Source of the DNA: Tridacna crocea
Taxonomy: Eukaryota > Mollusca > Bivalvia > Cardiida > Cardiidae
NCBI GenBank assembly: GCA_943736015.1
Contig: OX031060.1
Span: 13,281,501-13,345,500, forward strand
Direction: 5' to 3'
Length of the DNA stretch: 64,000 nt
The notes beneath the pieces are model-generated. The model ran no database searches. It saw only the letters and a list, made by a program, of their open reading frames with translations, and had not been told where the DNA came from. Shown here in pieces: positions 55,970-64,000 of the stretch (position 1 is its first letter; every line of letters starts with the position of its first letter). The translations under genes and the position numbers were made by a program.

Positions 55970-56340
55970 TTGAAGGAATTAAAATATATAGAGGGTATTT
56001 GTTTTTTTTCGGTGAAAGATCGAAATTCATTTTATTTCCGATGATCCTCGTGAAAATAATACCGATGGTGTTCACGAGATGAAAGAAATTTCGATATTTC
56101 ACCGAAAAAACCCCAAATATTCTATTTATTTCACGTTTTGAACCCTTTCTGGAAGGGAAGCGCGAGAAATTCAAGGATAAATGACGTCATATTTCCATGT
56201 GGTTGTGAAGTCACGCGCAGTTTACCTAAGTAACTAGAATATAAAAATTGGTATTTTCACCGGTCGTATCCGTGGAATATCGAAAAATATTTTCACTGCT
56301 ATTTCTCGATATCCTACCGGAAAACATGAAATAAACACCA
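55970..56340. repeat. Family E repeat, partial
   Basis: GGTGAAAGATCGAAATTCAT, its inverted copy, and the TCACTGCTATTTCTCGATAT segment. Confidence 0.62.
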
Positions 56341-56865
56341 GATATTTTTCCGACAGAAAAGATACCATCATAGTAAAGTTACAAGCATTCACGCGTCGCA
56401 ACAGAAAAATCCAGACAAAAAAGCAACTTTTTTCTATATCTATTTTTTTTTACTAAAATAAGTCAGTTTTCAACAAGATTGTCTAGAATATTATCATCTA
56501 ATTAACAAACAAATCAACGACAAACAAAACATAGAATATAATACACTATATGTCATCTGACTGACATATAGTGGCATGTAAAAACAAAGCTGCATTGTAA
56601 AATAGGCATAACCTTTGGCATAGAACCTATTGGCCGTAAAAAATGGCACGAGACTAACAGATAAATAAATAGAAGATATTTAACAAATTTAACAATACTA
56701 ACAGATGATTAAACATGATAACAAGAGGACCATGGTGGTCGTATATCGATCACCTAATTCAATAACACATAAAATTATTAGCAAATGTAATGGTACATAT
56801 TTTTTTCTGCAGTTGTAATTTCCTAGCTGACTCCCCAAATCTGGAGAATTGGAGATGAGAGGTAA

Positions 56866-57060
56866 ACTCTGTACCACACAATGCCGACTTTTAATGATCC
56901 TGAGAAAGAAAAAAAACATTGTGGGAAAAGGAGAAAATGCTGTAACCAGCATTTTCTCCTTTTCTCACAACGTTTCCTGTTCTTTCAATCAAATTTTACA
57001 CCATAGAAATAGTCGTCTGCTAGTGCTTTTAATTTGGAAGAAACTAAAAGTTCTTACAAG
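56866..57060 (-). mobile_element. Family A MITE, diverged
   Basis: TACCACACAATGCCGAC left end; part of the stem flank is deleted. Confidence 0.66.
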
Positions 57061-57299
57061 AAATTTTATAACAAATAGGGTAGATTCCAGGGATTTTCCT
57101 CCCTCAAAATTGGCTCCAAATGTGAGCCCGATGAACTTTCCAAACAGGAGAACTTTTCCCCAGTTTTATCTATGGCTTAAATTCCCGAAATATTAGTAAA
57201 TATCTTGGCACAAATTTCAGTTTCAATTTTTGACTTATTTCGGGTTACATTGGACAGCTTTCTAGTATTTGGTTATATCATAAATACGCCCGAGGTTAA

Positions 57300-57842
57300 A
57301 GGTGGGTATTTAGATTTTTCACATCTCACTAAATTAAAAAATATACATTATATATATCACTGAATTCTATATGAAAAAACAATACACATCAATCATTAAT
57401 TAAGAATCATAGAATTACAAGAAAAAATGAAGGTATTCCCTTAAAAGACTACATAGCCTATTAAGGTATTTTTAGATTTCACGTTAGATATAAAAAAAAA
57501 AAATCATTGTGGGAATGTCGAGTTACTGTCACGCTTAAATAACGCTTAAATTCCAAAACATAACAAACATGTTATTATTTTACATGATGTCTTCTTCGGA
57601 CGCTATGTTTGAATCTTTGTCTGTGTATTTCTGGTATATAAATGAGCGAGTTGCTTGTGTAAAAATACAACGTGTCTCCCGTCGGTGTCGGCCTTGGCCT
57701 GGTAAATCTCTAATTTCTCTTGTTGTCAGATGGTTTTCAAATACTGGGATTTTATGAATGAAAATAAAAAGGCTTTGGGAGAATAAGGGTGATTTTTTTG
57801 TATTTTTGTAAAATTTTCGTCCCAAAATCCTAAGGACCACCT
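57300..57842 (-). mobile_element. Family G TTAA element (543 bp), second copy, reverse orientation
   Basis: It starts AGGTGGGTATTTAG and ends with the complement of AGGTGGTCCTTAGG, with TTAA at 57296-57299 and 57843-57846. It is collinear with the 8407-8941 copy in reverse. Confidence 0.82.
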
Positions 57843-58514
57843 TTAAAGGTAAGCTATTCCTGCTATTTTGGGAATTGTTAATTTTGAATTTTATCGCTAT
57901 TTTGAATGATTTTCGGTATTACATACTCTGAAAAAAAAAGTCTGCATTCAAACAATCTTTATTCGATCTTGGAATATATATAGACTTATTTCAATGCTTC
58001 TTGCTTTAAGTAGATCTATACTGCTTTTTTCAAGCTGGAAAATAGGTGACTAATTGCATCCTACTACCTGCAAATTTCTACGTTTGACAGACTTGGGCAT
58101 AGTAGATCGATATTACATGTCCATTGTTCAAAGGCCCTATGCTCGAAGTGACAGACGGAGAGGAAATCCCTGGATCCAAAATCAAACTTCGGTTTCTGTG
58201 TAGTTTTGAGCTTTAAATGATTGTCATCACAAATATTGTCTTGATATGTTAAGCTACATATTTACCACCTCAAAAAGAGCTGCAGCAGACGAATTCGAAA
58301 ACATTCTTGTGACATGTGAACGAGCAACAGTAATTGATACTAATTATGAAATGATAATAAATATAAATGAGAACACGTCTTTAACACAACGAAACAATGG
58401 AAACTGCCTTTAAACCATTAATTTACCACAATTTTTATCAATGTGCTGCAAGATGAAAAACGTCGTAAACAGGTGGTTAAAAAAAAGTCCGACGGTAAGA
58501 GACCAATCCTGAAT

Positions 58515-58657
58515 TCAGGAAATGACGTCAATGACACGCTTGACACTGTCTTTTCTGGTGAGCAGTTCCGGTTTGACAACTACAGCCTCGGTCAGGAGAG
58601 ACTTGAATTCGTCTGACAAGTTTTCTTCCTCGTGGTGGACTATGATCCAAGTATCAC
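58515..58657 (-). CDS. TYMP: TYMP terminal exon
   Basis: A strong pyrimidine tract (TTTTTTTACCCTCCAG) precedes [20 protein letters not shown], and the exon ends [11 protein letters not shown] with TGA. No AATAAA is seen close by; a GATAAA variant lies about 80 bp downstream. Confidence 0.88.
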
Positions 58658-61600
58658 CTGGAGGGTAAAAAAATGAGATCGTAGCTATTTAACCCATTAC
58701 CACACAATCCCTACTTTAGACGTCCCTGCGAAAGAAGCCTTTTGAAAACACTGTGGGAAAAGGAGAAAATGCTGGTGCATTTTCTCCTTTTCCCACAGTG
58801 TTTTTTACCTTCCCAGAACAAATTTCAATTTTTTAGTCACCTTTATATTGTCGTCTACATAAGCTTTCAATTTGAACCAGTCTAAAATTTTGTCGTGTGG
58901 TAAAGAGTTAACCCTTATCCTGCTGAATCACTAAAATGAAACTTTCATTTCGATAGTAAAAAAGTCAAATACTGCTATTTCAAAGTTATTTTTTTGAGGA
59001 ATGATATCTCTTTAATGGACAGTATAGATCCAAGATCAGACTGCACGTTCAGTGCAGTCTGATCTTGATCTACGCTATCCGCAAAAGGTCATTGAGTCGC
59101 GCTTAAGTTAACTTCTAATAAACAAATAACCGATAGTCAAAGCCCCAAATTTGCAATTTTGAAGTTATTTTTGGTGGAAACATGTCTCCTGCTCAGATGA
59201 CGTAGATCAAGATCAGTTTGCACGTTCTGTGCAGTCTTATCTTACTATACATTGTCCGAAAAAGTGCATATGGAGGGGAGTCAAGCAGTCAAGTGGCTTA
59301 ATTGCCCTGTCGAGCAGCCAAGTGGCTTAATTGCCCTTTCAAGCAGCCAAGTGGCTTAGTTGTCCTGTCAAGCAGCCAAGTGGCTTAATTGCCCTGTCAG
59401 TTTTTGTGTATTAGTTAATCAATTTGCACTTAGCTGTTCATCATCTTTTTTGGCATTTTTGTCAAAGTCCTCTATGGTCTTGTAATACGCTCGTGCCTAA
59501 CGAAACTCTTTCTAAAAACGCTTGGCTTCAATCAAGGATGGAACCCTTGGTTTCAAGGTATCGAATTATACACTATCACTATTTAGTCACAGAGGAGCCT
59601 GGCAGCCAATTTAATTTCTTAATTCACTTAGATCAAATTACCGCATCTGTCACAAGTAATGACTCATGACAGACTGCACCACAGGTGCCTGACATGTCTT
59701 GTATCATACTTGTGAAACCCTCTATATAGAGGGGACACCAGACATATCAGGCATCTGCGGACTGCACCACCTTCAGCCAAGGCTGACACAGGTCGAAACA
59801 CTTTGCTAACGTTATTATTTATATTTTCTGCACGGCGAAGGACTACTCTACCAGAATAACTAAGACTATAGGACAAAAATGGGCCATTTTTTTTTTGCAA
59901 AATTTTGCTTTGCATAGTGGATTAAAAAAACTTATGAAAATCCCTTTAACCAAGCGCAGCTCTGGGATTTCTGAAAAAAGTACCTTCGTCAACTTGCTCG
60001 CCAACATGTTTCATAATCTGTAGACCCACAGCATAGTTGACAGTCTCGCCCGCCTTGCTACGTCCAGCACCAAGTTTACATGTTACTGTGGCACATTTCA
60101 TGGCATCGATGGAGTGAACATAACCTGAAAATTCATTCGGCGGTCATGAACACAGCATAGCATTGTAAAATTTATATGATAAATAAAAGCATACATTATT
60201 TCATGATTTCCGGCAGCTTATCGAGAAATAACGGTGAAATATTTTACAATATTTCATTGTTACGACCAGTGAATAAACAAACAAACGATATTATCTTCTA
60301 ACTCTTCAATTTTGGGCGGAAACTCTAGTTCCCGCGTATTAGTTGCCTGAGTAAAATGCGTGTGACACTCTACCCGATAGAAACGTCCCGTATTCTAGGT
60401 ACCATTCTCGTCCTTTGCGTAAATTAATGCAATGCGTTGTTATCTGCAGATGTTTAGCCATGACTAATCTTCGAAAATAATTTTAAGGGAAAGGGTTAGA
60501 AGCTGGAAATAGATAGAATATGTTTTTTTGGTGCGCCACTCGTGAAAATATTATCGATGATGTTCATTCGGTGAAATAAATTTTGATCTTTCAGCATTAA
60601 AAAAGAAACAAATATCCTCTATCTTTTCCTCTCTGGACAAATCCATTACCCAGCTGAATGGAATGAATTGTGATGTTTTGATAAAAAAGAGGAACTTGCT
60701 CTTAATTAAGACTACGCCACTTTGGGAAAAGGAGAAAATGCTGGATATAGATGTATATCATTATTTTCTTCTTTTCTCACATGTTTTTCAAAAGTTCGCT
60801 TTCTTAGGGTCGTTAAAACTGGGGATTGTATGGTAACGGGTTAAACTACTAGGCTCATACCTGCACGGTCGGATTTAATATTGGTTTTGTATTTGGCTGT
60901 TGGAAGAATGGTGAAAACATCTGCTTCTTTCTTACACAGAGCATTAGCTAGATCTGAAGCAACACCCTGACCTTTGATCATCTCTACAAACTTATTCAGG
61001 GCTGCCCCACCGTCCAGCGATTCCTTTATTTTGTCCTTGGCTTCTTCAAGAGCGCTGGTTTGTCCACTATGGTAAAGAAGTTGTCCACCTGCAACAGATA
61101 TATGGGATCTGACAAGAGTTGGTTGGTAAGATAAGAAATTATCAAACGAGTCTACAAAAATGTTATTAAGCGAGCCTTTGGCGAGCTTAATAACATTTTT
61201 CCTTGACGAGTTTAATAAAATTTCATTTTAAATGCCACCGAATATCGGATTCTTTTTATCACATAACGATATTTCACACATTATAGATCAGAAGATGCAA
61301 AGTCACCAATAGATGCATCCGCACTTATATCCGTAAACCTCGTTCACATCTATGAAAAACGTTAAAAATGACATCAAAAATAACGTCATACAATAGTGAT
61401 ATTACACGTGTGTAAGATATAGAGGATAATCAACCAGTTATATTTGATATGAAAAATATCTCACGAGGATGCGTTGTTAGGCGTTGAAAAAACGAGTGCG
61501 CAACACGAGTTTTTTCAACGCCTTACGACGCATCCGAGTGAGATATTTTTCATGTAGAAATAACCAGTTGATTATTCTATTTATCATATACCTTATTAAC

Positions 61601-63811
61601 ATTATTATTTTTAAATTTTTCGCTTGAAAATCTAAATCAGTACTTTGGATAGAAAGAAGAAATCAGGGACATAGTGCGGATGAATACATAGTTTAAAAGA
61701 ACAAAACGAGACTGAGAAAAGTAGCTGAATTGTCTGGTTGAAAATATAGAACTTACAATCAACACTATCTATAAGTGCTTAATGGAAAAAAAAGTAGTTC
61801 CTAAATTACGGCAGGAAGTGGAAGTGAAAGTTGATATCGTCACTAGTGATGATATCAAAATTTATTACACTGGGAAATTCCAGGATTTCACTGCTAAGTA
61901 TATAATAAAAGAAAATTCTTAATGGGTATTATTACACTGAAAACAAGGGAGGTTATGAGATAAAAGAATTTCATTTGTCAGTCATCTTACTCCAGGCCCA
62001 TGTAAACCGGCTGTAATCCCGTTTGGATGGGTTAGGCGAGGCAAAACATTAAGCTCTGCTCTGGCAAAAGGGGGCTTAATGCATCTTTTTGGAGCATTGT
62101 ACGAAAGCAAATCATTATATAATTATGAATCTATTAAATCCATTTTGTCTAATAAAAGACTGAATAACGCGGTACAGTGGTCTTTTGACTTGCAGAAAGA
62201 TTACAAATATCAAAAAGTTTCGACTCATGTCAGCCAACTTTTGTAGCACTGATGTAGCAGGATAACACTTAACTCTTTACCAAACGACAAAATTTTAGAC
62301 TGGTCCAAATTGAAAGGATTTGCAGATGACAAGGTCAATGTGAATCAAGTTTGAAATTTGATTTGGGAAGGATAGAAAACATTGTGGAAAAAGGAGAAAA
62401 TGCTGGTTACCAGCATTTTCTCCTTTTCCAACAATGCTTTCAAAAGCATTCTTTCTGAAGAGCATAAGAAGTCGGCATTCTGTACTAAATACTTGAACTA
62501 CTCACTATATTTAAACCCCGTATGTAAATGATTTCGATACAATAAGGTCAATTTCCTATTCAGGAAAAGATTAAATAAAAAAGTAATAAGGTACCAAGGC
62601 TTATCACCAGCTCCATTAAGTCTGGTGGTCCGTTTCCATGGAGACAGAATATGGCTTCTGCGACTTCTAGGGCGTTACCAACCATGTTACCAAGGGGCGC
62701 GTCCATGTTTGTTAGTAATGCCACAGTTTTCACTCCAGATCCATTCCCGGCGGTGACCTTCAAAGGGAGGTAATCACACAATGACGACTTTTGACAACCC
62801 CGAATAAGAATCTGTTAGAAAAAATTGTGGGAAAAGGAGAAAATGCTGGTAGCCAGCATTTTCTTCTTTTCCAACAAAGTTTTCTACCCCATCAAAGGAA
62901 AATTGTGTCATGTGAGCCACTATGAAATTGTCGTCTGCAAATACTTTCAATTTAGCCCAGTCTAAAACTTTTTCGTTTGGTAAAGAGTTAAGTATAGCAG
63001 TCGGTAGTGCACAGTACTTTAATCAAAGGGTCACCGGTTCGGAGCCCACACTGGGCAAATTTCTATCCGAAGATTGATGATAGTCGTTGCGACAGGAATG
63101 ATTCTCCTCTCAATGCTGATCATTATTTTCACGATAATTCTGTGGAAAAGCAGCCAGTGGCTTTGGAAAAATAATGTGTTAAGTATTGAAACTCTTCTTT
63201 AATTTATAGCACTTTATTAGACTATTGTTCAAAAGTTTTGCTATTACATGTAGTTTTTCAATGCTTTTGAAACACTATTTAATCATTAATGTTTTATCAC
63301 CCGCTTTTGTTCAGTATTTCGGCTATTACCTTTTAGAGAACTTTGAAACCCTATTTAAATTCAAAGTGTTTTATCAGTCTATTATTCAAAATTTTGGCTA
63401 GTGCTAATGTAAGCTGATTAACCCTAACCCACACATTCCCAGTTTTTAACTACCCTACAGAAGTAGCCTTCTGGAAACATCGTGGGAAAAAAGAGAAAAT
63501 GTTGGTGACCAGCATTTTCTCTTTTTTCCAACAATGTTTTCTTCACTATCACAGCGAAGCTCCCTCATTGGAGGCCCGTTTTATTTGTCGTTAACAAATA
63601 TTTTAAAGTTGGGAAAGTCTTAATTTGTTTTCGTGTGGTAAAGAGTTAAGAGTTAACAGGGAGATGAAAAGTGAAATCTAATGACTAGGTACCATTCTGC
63701 TGGCAAGTTCTCTGGCATCTTTCTCGTGTTTAAGGAACGCTCCTTTACCAACTTTGACATCGAGAACCAGCGAGTCTAAACTTTCTGCTACCTTCTTCGA
63801 TATGATGGAGG
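58515..63811 (-). CDS. TYMP: Thymidine phosphorylase, C-terminal five exons (5' end outside window)
   Basis: Thymidine phosphorylase converts thymidine and phosphate to thymine and deoxyribose-1-phosphate in the cytosol. Exons in transcript order are 63693-63811, 62595-62757, 60861-61088, 59984-60124 and 58515-58657, joined with matching phases into 263 whole residues. The order of motifs fits the pyrimidine-nucleoside phosphorylase family. The SIISKK block carries the active-site Ser and Lys; then come [44 protein letters not shown], and the C-terminal domain with [20 protein letters not shown] and [17 protein letters not shown]. The phosphate-binding KxSxGGxxD segment and the N-terminal helical domain must be to the right. 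Uridine phosphorylase-like activity cannot be excluded from this part alone. Confidence 0.92.
58693..58907 (-). mobile_element. TYMP: Family A MITE, 215 bp, TTAA-flanked
   Basis: TTAA at 58689-58692 and 58908-58911, about 30 bp upstream of the TYMP terminal exon acceptor. The hairpin centre has lost six bases. Confidence 0.85.
59015..59085. repeat. Family I hairpin (GATCAAGATCAG-type)
   Basis: ATCCAAGATCAGACTGCACG pairs with TGCAGTCTGATCTTGATCTA. Related hairpins or halves lie near 7615, 13600, 14095 and 59205. Confidence 0.6.
59280..59400 (+). repeat. TYMP: 30-bp tandem repeat, four copies
   Basis: Unit CAAGTGGCTTAATTGCCCTG with TCAAGCAGC, in the last TYMP intron. Confidence 0.82.
59984..60124 (-). 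CDS. TYMP: TYMP exon (GAGRSKAGE block)
   Basis: Phase 1-1 exon encoding [20 protein letters not shown], then [20 protein letters not shown] and VGEQVDE. Confidence 0.92.
60185..60650. repeat. Family E repeat, diverged, in TYMP intron
   Basis: TATCGAGAAATAACGGTGAA at the left and GTGAAATAAATTTTGATCTT at the right. Confidence 0.55.
60711..60839 (+). mobile_element. Family A MITE, left-truncated
   Basis: Hairpin centre replaced by GATATAGATGTATATC; right end GGTAACGGG then TTAA. Confidence 0.62.
60861..61088 (-). CDS. TYMP: TYMP exon (C-terminal domain start)
   Basis: Acceptor CTGTTGCAG precedes [20 protein letters not shown]. The exon runs through [19 protein letters not shown] to NIKSDRA with donor GTATGA, phase 1-1. 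Confidence 0.9.
61415..61590. mobile_element. Foldback in TYMP intron
   Basis: GATAATCAACCAGTTATATT and its inverted partner flank mirrored GAAAAATATCTCAC and GTTGAAAAAACGAG arms. Confidence 0.68.
62273..62490 (+). mobile_element. Family A MITE
   Basis: TTAA at 62269-62272 and a conserved CTCTTTACCAAACGACAAAA left end; right end decayed. Confidence 0.82.
62595..62757 (-). CDS. TYMP: TYMP exon (nucleotide-sugar domain core)
   Basis: It encodes [20 protein letters not shown], then [20 protein letters not shown] and [14 protein letters not shown]. Phase 0 in, phase 1 out. The acceptor CCCTTTGAAG overlaps the edge of a MITE. Confidence 0.9.
62767..62987 (-). mobile_element. Family A MITE, 221 bp, left end eroded
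   Basis: The right TTAA (62988-62991) is intact and abuts a SINE. The first eight bases have diverged and lie within the splice-acceptor region of the TYMP exon at 62757. Confidence 0.78.
62993..63190 (+). mobile_element. tRNA-derived SINE, 3' truncated
   Basis: Box A-like TAGCAGTCGGTAGTGCA and box B-like CCGGTTCGGAGCCC, then the GATGATAGTCGTTGCGACAG body. It abuts a family A MITE. Confidence 0.74.
63422..63645 (-). mobile_element. Family A MITE, 224 bp, TTAA-flanked
   Basis: TTAA at 63418-63421 and 63646-63649, in the TYMP intron. Confidence 0.83.
63693..63811 (-). CDS. TYMP: TYMP exon (active-site SIISKK block)
   Basis: Acceptor ACATTGCAG precedes [20 protein letters not shown], then [19 protein letters not shown]. 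It enters in phase 1 and exits in phase 0 at donor GTACCT. The exon is bounded upstream by a family K repeat starting about 10 bp away. Confidence 0.9.
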
Positions 63812-63821
63812 CTGCAATGTT

Positions 63822-64000
63822 AACCAAAGCGTTGAGAACGTTACAGTGGTATTTATCAAGGAAGCCATTGTTTGGAATTAATAATTAGAGAGAAAAAGAT
63901 AAATCTTATTCAAATATTAGCTTGAAAGTCAACCTGCTAGGCAAATGAAAACCTTTTTGTCTGAGGGTGAGTACTCATGACAAAGTTTGGTGGTGGTCCC
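63822..64000 (+). repeat. Family K repeat, copy 3, cut by window end
   Basis: AAAGCGTTGAGAACGTTACA and the following GTGGTATTTATCAAGGA match the left end of copies 1 and 2. The repeat begins about 10 bp from a TYMP splice acceptor. Confidence 0.65.

Larger units (their letters stand above)
54299..58514. other. Spacer between UTP11 start and TYMP stop
   Basis: Contains the presumed UTP11 promoter (no TATA seen near 54300), A/T-rich diverged repeats at about 54470-55600, family A copies, a family E repeat and the family G element. Confidence 0.6.

Overview
This is an animal nuclear genome fragment, AT-rich and made mostly of repeats. Genes are split by GT-AG introns of several kilobases, there is no operon structure, and there are tRNA-derived SINEs, a degraded LINE and many palindromic elements. 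The repeat style and the gene types (EGF plus fucolectin-domain lectin-like protein, Utp11, thymidine phosphorylase) fit a lophotrochozoan, most likely a bivalve mollusc. That assignment is inference.

Three protein genes on the minus strand could be assembled exon by exon with matching splice phases. From right to left these are: a thymidine phosphorylase gene (C-terminal five exons, 58515 to 63811, 5' end beyond the window); a complete UTP11 gene (eight coding exons, 40047 to 54298, 254 residues); and a complete secreted protein gene with a signal peptide, three EGF-like domains and a fucolectin-type F5/8 C domain (six coding exons, 24466 to 37502, 269 residues). On the plus strand a long terminal exon with an Ig-like domain lies at 14491-15368; its upstream exons were not found. 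Two weak plus-strand exon candidates sit antisense inside UTP11 intron 1.

The rest is transposon-derived. About 40 copies of a 221-bp, TTAA-flanked, CCC...GGG-ended MITE ('family A') with a central hairpin of about 67 bp are scattered through the window, some nested in one another. Other elements are a second TTAA family (G, about 540 bp), inverted-repeat families B to F, an hAT-like 1.24-kb element, and four SINE copies plus other tRNA-like remnants. There is also a LINE broken by a 451-bp foldback, a 2.3-kb foldback built from tandem units of about 100 bp, and a 1.6-kb minisatellite.

Layout: 1-14490 repeats only; 14491-15368 Ig exon; 15369-24465 minisatellite and foldbacks; 24466-37502 EGF/fucolectin gene with LINE and foldbacks in its introns; 37503-40046 spacer; 40047-54298 UTP11 with most of the best MITE copies in its introns; 54299-58514 spacer; 58515-64000 TYMP. 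The three minus-strand genes have unrelated roles (nucleoside catabolism, ribosome biogenesis, secreted sugar recognition), so nothing suggests a functional cluster.
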